Origin: Rehmannia glutinosa
Taxonomy: Eukaryota; Streptophyta; Magnoliopsida; Lamiales; Orobanchaceae
Assembly (NCBI GenBank): GCA_016081115.2
Contig: CM071930.1
Coordinates: 26,799,641 to 26,863,640 of the forward strand
Length of the DNA stretch: 64,000 nt
Direction of reading: 5' to 3'
The notes beneath the pieces are model-generated. The model was not told the origin of the DNA and searched no databases. It saw only the letters and a program-made list of their open reading frames with translations. Numbering within the stretch: the first letter of the stretch is position 1; the number at the start of each line of letters is the position of its first letter. Positions 34,161-45,695 of the stretch are shown here, one piece after another. The position numbers and the translations under genes are program-made.

Positions 34161-35938
34161 AACAAAAGTATGGCTAAAGACTTTAAATTTAGCGCTTCTT
34201 GGGAGGCAACCCAAGCTCATTTTACTTGCTTTCATAGTTTGATTAGTTAGAATGTTTGTGTTTTATTAGAAGTAGTCATGTTGCATCTCACCCCTATCCC
34301 TCTTGCATGCTCATTATGCGATTCTTGTGAAATTATGTGCAAAAGGTGCTTATTGTGATAGTATTTGGATGCATTGAAATTTTGGCATAATTTGATATTT
34401 AATTGCATATACATCATTTACCTTGATTTATGCCCACCATGTGTTTGATAAAATGCCTCAATGAGAAATTTAACACTTTTGCATACCCTTCTTGGTTGAT
34501 TGCTTGGAGGAGTTCACATGTCGATCAACAATTATATAACATTGATGTAGCTCCCATGGTCTTCACATGATATTGTGGTACTTTACCCCATTGCTCGTTT
34601 CCACGTTTGGTTTTGTTTGACAGGTTGGTATTGTGCCTCCTAAATCAAAGAAAGACAAGGAAAAAGCCATCGACCCTATGGAGTGCTACCAATTGGCCCT
34701 GTTGCTTCTCTTTCACCCCACGATTCCGACGAGGAGTTGCACCTCTTCCATTGAGGACAATGGTTATATTAAGTTTGGGGGAGTGGTAATACCTTTTTCA
34801 GTTTGTGATCCTACTTTCTTCGTGTTTTTTTTGTGTCTTGTATATTTTCTTTGAGTTGAGTCGAGTCGAGTCATTTGTTGAATCTAGAATCGCATGACTA
34901 AGTGAATTTGTCGAATATGAGTTAAACGGTCAAAAGAGCATGTGTTTGAGCGGTGATCTATGTTTCGTTCCATTAATTCCATCTACATGCGTAATTCAGT
35001 TGATTTATTTGAAAATGATTTATGAAGTTGAGTGCTTCTTATATGATCCCACCGGATTCTAGAACTTGTCTGATCACTAGTCGAGGCGAAATCCTAGGTG
35101 AAGTAACATTAAGGAAATGATTTAGGCCATCTTTGAACAAACTAGAGCCAAAATTACCTACCTTTATAATATATATTTTCACTAGTGTCCCCTTTGAGCC
35201 TGTTAAACCCGTTCTTTGGCAACCAAATCTTATACCTTGAGCCTACATGTGAAAATCCTAATGACCCATCACTAATACACACAAAATGTTGAAGGTTGAG
35301 GAGGGTATGATAAGTAGGGTATATGTTCACTTGCATGAAGTTGCCGAAAAAAAAATATGAACCCTCATGTGTAAAAAAAAATAAGTTTGGGGGTTTCAAA
35401 AAAAAATTTGAAGTGATAATTGTGAATTTAGGCTCATAAAAGGAGAATAATGGACAATTCAACAAAAGTGAAGGTAGCTATTTTGTTTGGCAATTGGTGA
35501 TTTGAAGTGATAATTGTGTGTTTGGGTGAGTTGAGCCACTTATTCCTATATTTTCCTACCTTACCCTAAGCCCACATTACAAGCCTTGAAAGTCCTATTG
35601 ATCCTTGTGTTACATTAGCCTATATTAGTGGAGATTAGTGTGAATGACAAGCTTATGGAATCCAAAGAAGCATTTCATCCGGATATTCGAAAGTGGATCA
35701 TTTTGATAACACTTGATTGCGTGAATCTATTTGAATAATGTAAACGGAATTGGCATGAACATTCAACACATTTGATCACAATGTCAAAACACATGCTTGA
35801 TTGATAGTGAAATGAGTATGAGACAAATGATATTGGTTGTGAAGTTTTGCAGTTTGTTTGTATTGTTGTGTCTTGTATTTTTTCATTTTAGAGTTGTAAT
35901 TGCTTGAGGACAAGCAATATTCAAAGTTTGGGGGTATT
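34161..35938 (+). other. 3' non-coding region and polypurine tracts of element 4
   Basis: Contains GCGCTTCTTGGGAGGCAACC near 34193, a hallmark after pol in Athila/Tat-type elements. It also has two copies of the GAGGACAA...AAGTTTGGGGG motif, near 34753-34783 and 35907-35935. The second copy abuts the 3' LTR and is the working polypurine tract; the first may be a duplicate or internal tract. Confidence 0.7.
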
Positions 35939-36446
35939 TGTTCACTTGGTTTTATACCATTGATTTGGGCTTCCTAGACTTGAGTTTTGTGTTGTTTTTG
36001 AGTATTTTGAGTCGTTTTTGTTATATCTCATAGGTTAGGCATTAATTTCTATTGTTTCGAGTCATTTGAGAGGCCAAGCCATGTTGAGGGCCAATTATAT
36101 TGAGTCTAGAGTCATTTTAATGAGTCGTGTGTCAAAAGAAGCAAGGATGATCAAACAACGAAAGATTGATTTGAAGAAACGTCCAAACGCGTCTGGAATT
36201 TCTAAAGACTAGCGTTTTTAGTATTTTGGTCATAACTTTCTCTACAAAATTACTATGGATCTGATTCAAGTGGATATGGAAAGCTAAGAGAGAGGGCTAC
36301 AACTCTTATGAGACACCCAAAGCAAATTCGGACGTTTGGATGGCGCTACACAAAAAAAAAGAGGTGTTGCAAAGACAACAATGAGCCGTAGCGCCCGGGA
36401 GTGTTCTCACTGCGCTGTAGCGCCAAATCCTCAGCAGCGCAGCCGA
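35939..36446 (+). repeat. 3' LTR of element 4, left part (508 bp)
   Basis: Begins TGTTCACTTGG after the polypurine tract and is broken off by element 3 at 36446. It resumes at 56643. Confidence 0.92.
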
Positions 36447-36922
36447 TGTTGGGATTTTATTAATTTCCCGTGTGGACTTACATATGTAATTACAATTATA
36501 TTATGGGCTATCTAATTTAATAGAGCCAATTAAGTGGTCTAATCTAATAAGGCTCTAGGGATATCTAATGGGTATGGGCTTTGCAATGTGTAGAGACCCA
36601 ATACTAGTTAATTAGGATTGATGGGCTTCTAATTAACCTAGTATATAAAAAACTCTCATTAGGGTTATGGTCCCCAAGTCAAATCAGTCGCCACTCTTCT
36701 CCTCTTCCCCATCTTAGAGAGAGGCCGATGGAGTACCTAAAGGATTTGGCTGTGGAAGACGCTAACCCGATAAAGGATTCACACGCATTTGTACGGATCT
36801 GAGGTATCTATTAGTGTCTATGGATTTAAGGTACGCTTCCGATTCAAATTCAGTTTTCAATTTGTTTCTTGATAATTCACGTGATGATTCTGGGGTATGA
36901 ATCAATTCTATTAATTCTAACA
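36447..36922 (+). repeat. 5' LTR of element 3 (476 bp)
   Basis: TGTTGGGATTTTATT...ATTCTAACA. I count three substitutions against 56167-56642 and no gaps. Confidence 0.95.
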
Positions 36923-36924
36923 AG

Positions 36925-36937
36925 TGGTATCAGAGAC
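36925..36937 (+). other. Primer binding site of element 3 (initiator tRNA-Met)
   Basis: TGGTATCAGAGAC, two bases after the 5' LTR. The first 11 bases match the plant copia primer site. Confidence 0.92.
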
Positions 36938-38824
36938 TAATCATTTTTGAATTATCAAGAACAATTTATATGTTCTTTCAACGGTTATATCCAGTTTAAT
37001 AATTATTTTAGTTTTTATAATTATGCCCGATGAATGGAGAAGTTTTGGATATAAGCTTCAGTTTTTTTTTTTTTTTTTTTTTTTGTGTTTTCTGGTTAAC
37101 TGTGAAATCAAAAGAAAATTTTGAAATTTGGATTCAGTTTCTTTTATGATATCATCCCTTTAAGGTTTGTAGTTTGTTTCATTGCTAGCTTAAAGGGTTG
37201 AGTTTGGTAATATGTATTTTGAAAAAGCCATATTTAATTAGTTAAATGGTGGAGACTGGGTGGTCGTTCATTGTTTTGTTTAGATTGTGCTGCCCGAAAG
37301 CCGTCACCATAGTTCTACGGACACCAAAGCCGTCACCTTCCCAAACCTCACTATCCCAGCATATCGTTTTCTTGGTCGTCGTTTCGAGAGGTTGCGCGTC
37401 GACCATGAGCGAAGGTTTTCTTGGCGCATATGGTTGTGGCGCCTGTCTGACCGCAGCGGTGGAGAGACGAACGGAGCATAGACGGATATGGCAGCGGCAG
37501 GTTGATGGCGTCGAGCTGGGTGGCCAACGACAGTGAGGTGAAGGTGGTGGCGGCTGCTATGGTTGTGGTGTGAAGAAAGGATTCCAACTCTAGGGTTTAT
37601 ATGAGGATGATGATGACTTTGGGCTCACTTTTGGGCTTAAAGTTAAAATTTGATTTGGGCTTGGATTAATTAAAGGGTTTTGGAGCCTGGTTTTAATCGG
37701 GTGTTGATTAAAGTTGTTGTGCTCATTTTTATTAATCCAAATTCGTATTAGATGTTGGGGCCTAATTTTATATTGGGTTCTAAAATCTAAATAAAGTTTG
37801 AATATTCTTTGCGCTTGTTTGGGTGCAAAGTTCAAGTAAGGAAAAATTGGATTTATAAAAGGGCTTAAAGTATTGGGTCATTAAGGGGTGTGTTAATTCA
37901 ACCCATAAAAATTAGATTAATTTTGAATTTTATTCAAATTTAATCCGTAAAGTATGACCCAATTTTCAGATGAAACCCTTTATAAAGAAATTGTAAGAGT
38001 TTGTTTTGAGGGCCTATTTGGATTTTTTAGGCTTCAAATAAATTAAAATAAGGAATTAAATTTTGAGTTTAATTTATTTTTTCACTCAAATTTATATGGT
38101 TTAATTTTGGGCTTGAAATTTTGGATATTGGACTTGATTTTGGATTGAGTTAGATTTATGACCCAATTTAGTTATCTGGGTTATTAAATTTAATTAAAGT
38201 TGAATTTAAAGTCTTGTTTGGTTTTCTCTGGACTTTAGATTCAAATAAGGTTAAGTTTGAAATCAAGTTCATATAAAGTTGAGTTTAAGCCTAATTCAGT
38301 GTTTTGGGTTTTTAAGTCCAATAAAGATAGATTTTTGGGCTTGTGGTTAGAGCTCGAGTCATTGGGTCATAAAGTTGGGATGAATTTATTCATACCCGTA
38401 AGGATTCAATTAGATTTAAATCTAGGTTGGATTTAAATTTAATTTATGAGAATACGACCCAAATTTAGTTATAATCCTGGTTATTAATTTTTATTTGGTT
38501 TTGCGAATCTTATCTTTATATTTCGGGATAAATTGAAATAGCATGTCGCCAAAGTGACCTCTATTACTAAATTTATTTTGAAATATTAGATTCAGGTAAA
38601 AGATTTGTAATTTGTCTATATCTATGCGGATAATAATCGGCCCAAATGAAGGTTATTGTCTGGCCAGATGATAGACATATGAGGCAAAATCAGGATTATA
38701 TTTTATGTCTGATATTTCAAAATAAATTAATTGAAACAATATGTTGCCAAAGCAACCTCTATTGTGTAGATTTATTTATTTTGAGATATTAAGATGCGTA
38801 TGTCTATTATTTATGCGAATAATG
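36938..38824 (+). other. 5' leader/gag-side region of element 3 with a GC-rich insert
   Basis: No gag frame is recognisable. The stretch 37250-37590 is GC-rich, unlike the T-rich DNA around it, and looks foreign. On the minus strand it follows TATAAACCCTAG and could be the start of a captured plant gene. 37620-38350 is low-complexity, rich in TTGGGCTT. From 38480 a repeated motif (AATAATCGGCCCAAA, then AAGGTTATTGT) recurs. Confidence 0.5.
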
Positions 38825-38829
38825 ATCGG
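38825..38829. repeat. Left target duplication of Sirevirus copy B (ATCGG)
   Basis: ATCGG is repeated at 52825-52829. Removing one copy and the element restores the motif AATGATCGGCCCAAAGG of element 3. Confidence 0.93.
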
Positions 38830-40362
38830 TGTAGGTCCCAAGGGGTGTAAGTGTAAGGTTTAGAAGGGGGGGGGTTGAATAAACCTTACCAAATTTTCGA
38901 TTTAGTCCTTTTAAATCTACAGAGTTCTACACACAAATGTGTCCTTGATGGACAATCGAATTAGTCACTCAAGAGAGTTAATCTCTCAACAGAAATTGAA
39001 ATACATTAATAGAGTAACTCACCGTTGTTGGCTATAATTTGACTCAACTTGTGGTTTTGTTTTCATTGGAAGACTTAACACCCTTAAGTTTGATTAAGCA
39101 AGTTTTTACACTTGATTTAGTACTTATAAATTATCAAATGGATAGCAAATTTATCAAACAGATATAAGCAAATAAAAGTGCGAAATTTAAATGTTGAAAT
39201 GTAAATGACACAATAGAATTTTTATAGAGGTTCAAGATGGGGTAATTCTTCTACTCCTCTCTTCTCCAACTCCCGGGAGGAATCCACTAGGTAATGATCG
39301 GTTTACAAAGTGGTAATGCAGTCCGATACAAGTCTTGATCACAACAAATTGACTTGATCCTTTGGGACTCGATCTGAGACGCCTTGATCACTCACCGGCT
39401 TCTCGTGCGACTCGGCTTCTTTCACAGGCAGCCGCTTTGCTACTACAAACTCACTTGCTCAAGCACTTTGGATTTGATCACGAAGCCCTCCAAAAGCTTA
39501 AGACTTGGTTCACCTTGAACCTTTCTACAATCCTTCCCGGAATGTAGACCCCTTGTTTTCGATTTTCCTCTTCAACTGATTGAAGTTCTCTTTCCTTCAC
39601 GGGTAAGTGTTGGATTGATGTACTTGAAATGTAGGCTTGAGGATTGAGAATGTTTCGATTTTGATAAGCTTGTATATCTCACGTATGTGTCATTCATCAT
39701 TCTTCTCAAACAAACTCCTCGGCCTTTTATAGTGAACTTTCAAAAATTTGCCCGTTGAAGAGATAGGCTCATTTTTGAAAGTCACTTTGCGATCGTTGTT
39801 GGCTTGCGCTTCTTGGAATTGCCATTTCCTCGTATGAATTGTTTTATCACCTTTTCGAGTTCGACACGGTGTAGTGCTTCCCATTGGTTCATTCTTTTTG
39901 CACGCTTCGGGACCGGGCACTCCAAGAAAGGTGGTATGGAGATATTACTTGTTTAAGTAAGTCTCTTGATTTACGTGCAATGGTTCTTTTACGATTATCT
40001 CGACTTGACCGCATTTCCTTGCTTTCCCCAGGTGACTTAGAGTCACTTTCCAATCATGGATGACTCTTCACACTTCACTTGAGATTTGCTTCTCTTGAGT
40101 TGACTTGATGATGTTCCACTCACCGCATCTCACCGCTTCTTCAACGAGTTCGAGTTCTGTCTTCTTTCTTTGTGTACTCACTGTCTCTCAGAGTTTTCCT
40201 TCAAGTCTTGATTGTCTTCTTGCATGTTAGGGCGTAGGCGACTTAACTCGGCTTGGCCACTCTAATTGTTACAATACATTTTACAAAGAAGAATTGGTGC
40301 CAACTTTCTATTCTAAGTTTTACATGGCATTCATCAAAATCTAAACAATAAAATTCCTAACA
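38830..40362 (-). repeat. 3' LTR of Sirevirus copy B (1533 bp)
   Basis: TGTAGGTCCC...CCTAACA on the plus strand. It matches 51302-52824 and 5838-7382 with many short gaps; it has a G9 run near 38868. Confidence 0.93.
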
Positions 40363-40378
40363 ATTTCCCCCTTTTTGA
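40363..40378 (-). other. Polypurine tract of Sirevirus copy B
   Basis: On the minus strand TCAAAAAGGGGGAAAT directly precedes the 3' LTR start TGTTAGGAATTTT. Confidence 0.9.
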
Positions 40379-40579
40379 TGATGCCAAAACTTAAATCATA
40401 CACAGATGCAAATAACAAAGATACATACAGATAGTGTATTGACATAGAATGTATGCGCAGAATCAATCTTTTTATTGATCATATCATTCTTGTACTTAAC
40501 ACAACTGTTTACAATGTGTATCAGAGTATATAATAGTCTTCAAAAAAAATAGAAAATTTGTAACTTTATTACAGAAGAC

Positions 40580-43500
40580 TTACATTGTATGTATTTACAT
40601 ATAAAATACACGAAGGGTTGGTTGACAAAGAACACTTCATCTCCTTTTGTCTCCTTCTTTTCATCTTGATCTTTCTTCTCTTCTTCTTTCTTCTCGTCAT
40701 CACCGCCTTCCTTTTCTTCTCATATGCCTTCCTGGCAGCTTTCATCTATTCTTATTCTTTCATGTCTCTCCCGCCATAGCCGAGTTTGTCTCTTGTTTTT
40801 TTTTTCTATTCTTTTTGCATACTCGGCGTTGGTTTTAGCCACTCGCAAATTTGCCACTTGGTCAAGCCCGACCCAAGAGATCCCTCCTTTCTTCCCCCTG
40901 GATCTACGTATTCAATGTTCTTGGGCGAGGCCTGGTCCAAGCTTCTTCCTCCACTCGCCGCTTCTTCCTCTACCTCTGGGCGTATCTCGAGTCTTCTTCT
41001 TTCCAACGAGTGCCCAATGGAGTGACCAGCAGAGGATCACGGTTGTCTCACGCTGTCGCCTTCTTCACATAATGTGAGACCCTTTTCCCAAAGATCTGAT
41101 CCCAAGCTTGAGCCATGGACATATTTGCAAAATATCCTTCGATTCGAGCGTTTTGAATTCGTCAATCGATCTTGGCTCTGTCGACATCTCGAAATGGCAT
41201 ACGTGTCTCTGTCTCACAACCGAATGCCTCCATGTTCTTTCAAGATGTTCATCACCCTGGCATCCATTCTTCCTTCCACTTCCTTCATCCCCGCTTCAAT
41301 TGCTTTTCTCTTCTCGGCCATAGATACAAAGAGTGTTGGAGTGGCGAGTCACGGGGAGTTTGCCGCTTATAATGTCACCGTGATGAGACCTTGTTGGGGG
41401 TTTGTGCAATCATAAATGTTACATCCACGATCCTTCCCCTCAACAAGTTTTCCTTTCTTCTCTCGCTTTTAGGACTTCCTCACCGATTTTCCTTCTCACC
41501 GCTTCCTTTCTTTTCTTTTCGAGATTTTGTTTGCTTTAAGGTATTCCTCTTCCCCTTTTTGGCATCATCAAAGGATAGAGGAACCCCAGGGAACATCTTT
41601 GCAAGCATGAAGTCGAGTCTTCGATGGTTGAATTATGCTTCAAGTCTCATGCGTTGTATGCGATGCACGTAATTGAACGAGTAGCGTTGGATTCTCACAA
41701 ATCACTTCATCTCAGCCATGAGAAGGCTGAATTTTCTTGTCATGTGTTCTTCCAAACGCCGTATATCATTTGCATTTCGCTCACGCAGCAGCCTTGATCT
41801 CGGCGGTGTGAGCTTCATGCATATGCTCAATGTGTTCCTCGCCGTTTTTCGATAAGATTTTCACTCCACACCAAAGACTTGTTGAACAATTGTCCGAAGT
41901 ATCTCACCTGTTCCACACGCATTGTTTGTCTTTGTTGCCACCATTCCTTATTCGAATCATGCCTCTTAAGTCACCGTAAGGGTGGCATCTCTCGTTGTCC
42001 AGCGCATGTCCAAAGAGGCTTGATGCCTCTCCATCCGTTCAACTTCAAGAAAGAGTGCCTTGAACACTTCTCGAACTTCAAATGATTCTTCTCTCATTTG
42101 CGGTGATGGCCATACAAAGATCGGTCATAGTCAGTTGGAACAATGGTGTCGATTGGAAGAACAGAGGTGGGTTGTGATAGCGTGCTTGTTCATTTTCTCG
42201 ACTCTTCGTGGAGTTCTCGTATCTCCAAAGAGAAAGGGAAAGATTCCACAAAAGATTCATCACCGCCGACCGGATCTGTTCGATGATGAGCGGTGCGCGC
42301 GTGAAGTTCTTTTGGGAATCGATCCTGCGCAGCTTGAGGAGCCGGGAGCAGTGGTCTCTCGGTTCAAATTGGGTTTGGTTGTGAAGTAGATCCGCTTTTC
42401 GAGCCTCAATGTCTTAACAGCTTCGTTGGTCTCAAATGATTTTTCCATTTCAAGACTTGTCCTCGGCCTTATCAAGCTCGGCGTCATCGGACGATGATGA
42501 GATTTCTAGTGGTGGCTCATCATCAAAGTTAAAAGTTTGACGAGTAGTCTTGGGATCGACTTGCTCGTGCCTGGAACATCCACAAATGAGTCTTTTGGAT
42601 TTGTCATGGGGTTGACTCGACTTCTTCTTCGCCTTCCGATCCCGGAAAAGTGACATCGTGGTTGTCCTGGGAATCATGAAGTGCGCCGATCTCCTTCTCG
42701 ATGGGTCGATGATTGCGGGAGGGATGTTCTCTACTTGCCTCTTTACCCCGGAAGTCTCAACCTCCCGTGGGCCTTCATTTCCTCCAAAGAGCCTCTCTCT
42801 GCTGCGAGGCTTTGTCCTCCCTTTCGACAAATGTCACTGCCTTAGGGTCTTCTACATGGCATCCATTGGAGTCTCAACCCCATGGATTGCACTTTCATCG
42901 CCTGCAGTGTTAACTCCCGGGTTGGTCCTGGTCCTTCCTCGTGCCTCGACCGCATCATCGGCGCCACGTCATTAGCCTTCTTGGCACCTTTCGGCACTCT
43001 CACCGAGATCTCAATCGCCTGAGCTTCGTTGATGGCAACTTGTCGTTCTTCTTGTGATTGTAATTTCTCTTCTTCGCCTCCTTGCTTCTTTGTCGAGTCA
43101 TCCGCAGCATCCTCCGACCTTGCCGGTGGAGGAGTTTCCCCCGGGCGCACACCGAGTGACTTGGAGTGGGGTCACTCTCCAAACTCCCGGGCTGCCCGAT
43201 TGATTGCTCAGCCGTTGGGGCGGTGGTAGCACACCTTCAATAGGGGTTGGCTCGACCGGGGTCCCCACTATTCCGCCATTCATCGCCATCTCCTTATCGC
43301 TTTCTTCCGAGTGAGTCAGGAAGTGGTAGCAAAGAACAACAACGCTATTTGCTCAACCACTCCCATTGGATCGATTTCACCGTGTTCGGAGGACTCTCCT
43401 GGTCCCTCCATTAGTCTTTGCTCGTGAAGGATTCTTGATTCATGCAATGCTTGCGCATTTGCAATTCTTTCCTCGTGGCGAAGAACATTCTCCTTTCCTC

Positions 43501-45136
43501 GTCACTTTCGGAGAAGACATCAAGAAGAGGATGTGTGTGTTCTATGGTGCGGAGATAGGGCGGATGCTTGCCTTCTCTCGTGCTTCGCTTCTTGACTTGC
43601 TTTTCTTTCTCCTCCTTGTCCTTGTAGATCTGCAGAATGTCTATGCAGCTTGTCTTCATCCGTAGCCGGGAGCACAAAGAGTTAATCCAAGGAAATTTAG
43701 CGCTTCCTCTTCTTCTTCTATGAACTCGGGCCGTTGGAACTGCCTTGACTTGCTCAACTTCCATTTTCTCCACTCACGCAGACGATTTTGGATGTCCGGG
43801 TAAGGTGGAGATAGGATCATAACATCACTATCTCGCTTGGGGTTTCTTCTTGTGCTTCACCGTGTGAGCTACAACCGTGTCTTTGGATTGCCTCTCACGA
43901 TCACCTTCAAACAGACTTGGGTCATTTCATCAATTACATCCGAGACTCTACTTCTCCAGAGTCTCCTGGTATATGTGCTAGCCGGGTAACTCGACTTTGG
44001 TTTCTCCTATTCGACCGCTTGACGAGTCTTCTTCGTCTCCTGGTTTGTACCAGGGGAATTTCTCGTTCGGAGCGGTGTCCTCCGAGTCTTGGGCGGCCGG
44101 GGCCGGTGCTTGTGTTTATTTACGAGGAGCCGGCTATCTAGGCTTGTCGGGCTTCTCCTCTTTTTTGACGATCGGAGAAGGAATTTGTGAGTCCTTCTCG
44201 ACCGCCGCAGGGGGGCAGTGACATGGCTCTTGGGCGGGTGACACACTTCTTTGGGGCGAGGCATGTTTGTTTTCTTTGTCTTTGCAGGGGCAGCGTGATC
44301 TTCTTAGCAGGTTTTCTTCTTAGGCCGAGAGGAAGCGGTTGTGTCTTCGGGGTCACCGATTCCCCTCACGTGTCGCTCTCTTGGCGTACGCCGCTTCTCG
44401 AGCACCAGAGAGATTAGCTCAAACATCCTCTTGTTAACATGGAAAGCCTTCCCATGTCTAAGAGGGACTCCTTTCACCTCCAATAGCCGCCAATCACTGG
44501 CCATATCCCGAGGATCCTCCAAATGACCCATCTTCTTTGAAGGACTTGTTCCCCACGCTTAAGCAGAGTCTGCCGTAGATAAACTCAGGCCATTGATCTT
44601 CTTTTCTTCGATGATTGCAGCCATCACAATCGGCTTTGCCTTTGACAGATTGGTCAAAGTCGCCAAATTTGATGTCGATACATTTGGCAACTATGTCCAA
44701 CAATTTGTGATAATCCTCCTTTAGCGCTCTTGTTGTTTGCTGTGTATATAATTTTATCAAAGAAAGTCGGACTTGGCTATCTCTTTCCATGCGTCGGCCC
44801 AAGTTGACATCAATTTCCTTAATCTCGATTGCTCCTTCACGGTAGTGAGCAATATTCACCAAATCCTTGGCGGTGATAGTCACCGCTTCCCGTGAATGAT
44901 GACTTGATTCCTTCATCATGAATCTCAGCATTCACGTAGAATTGTGCGACCTCCTCCACATAGGTCATAGGATATTCCAGCGTTAGAAACGGTTTCAGTC
45001 CTGACGTTTCCAACTTCTCCGCGATTTTCTTCACCAGGGTGTTGTCGGACCCCTGCTTCACCATTCCGTCGAAATCCACCGTCGAACCGGTGTGGATTTG
45101 CTTTCCCAACTTGGTAAAGTCATAAGTTGGTGCCAT
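40580..45136 (-). pseudogene. Extra coding region between pol and 3' LTR (env-like position), broken
   Basis: A long second coding region in the same sense as pol, shattered by frameshifts. It opens at 45136 with MAPTYDFTKLGKQIHTGS and stays open to about 44840. It then continues in another frame to about 44500 (VTITAKDLVNIAHY, then EDYHKLLDIVAKCIDIKFGD). Further down come charged low-complexity stretches (about 43770-43410, 43150-42450 with a DDEPPLEISSSSDDAEL acidic patch) and a Lys/Glu-rich C-terminal part near 40600-40750. Sireviruses are known to carry an additional ORF here, often called env-like. I see no signal peptide or membrane span in the readable pieces, so an envelope role is not supported. 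The head resembles proteins annotated as putative plant transposon protein; that is from memory and unverified. Confidence 0.6.
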
Positions 45137-45695
45137 TTCTCGAGTTATTCCAAGGAAAAATTCAGAAATTGATTTGAAGGTTGATAGGGTTTCGAGAGTA
45201 TCTTGCCTTTGCCTTTTGAGAGAAAGAGATTGAACAGTTTTTAGAAGTGTGAGAGAGAAACGGACGAAAATGGTTTAAATATGGTTTATGAAAGGACGTG
45301 CAGACGGTTTTTGAATTGTGATCGAAATCAACGGCTTGGATTTCGCACGCATATTGAGCAGTTCATGTCTTGTATTTAATGCGGCAAAGATTTATATCCA
45401 ATCATAGGCTTGGTGTGCGGCTTTATGTCCGTACACATCATCATTATGCTTTGACGTGTCTCTTAAAACATTCCCGCTAAGTCAAAACGATTGCGTTTTT
45501 GTCACTTTGCTCATAAGTTATTCACTTATCTCTTAGCCGATTTAACTCGCTTCTCACATTTCTCTTAGTGACTCAAATATCACCGACTTGGTATAGCCGA
45601 TTTTCCGATACTGGTGATTCACCGAGTGATTTTTGTTTCTAGCTCTTTTTTGCCTCCTTTCCTGTTCCATTTCTTTACTTTGATTCTTCTATGTC

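Noticed and set aside
36923..36940. tRNA-like sequence at the retrotransposon primer sites (also at 5824, 33089 and 51288)
   Set aside because: Only 12-15 bases complementary to a tRNA 3' end; these are primer sites, not tRNA genes.
40724..41415. Overlapping plus-strand frames of 113-117 codons in the extra region of copy B
   Set aside because: Antisense to the broken downstream ORF. Content is Phe/Ser/Leu-rich, as expected from the reverse complement of Lys/Glu/Arg-rich coding DNA. An antisense ORF is known in some Sireviruses, but nothing here supports one.
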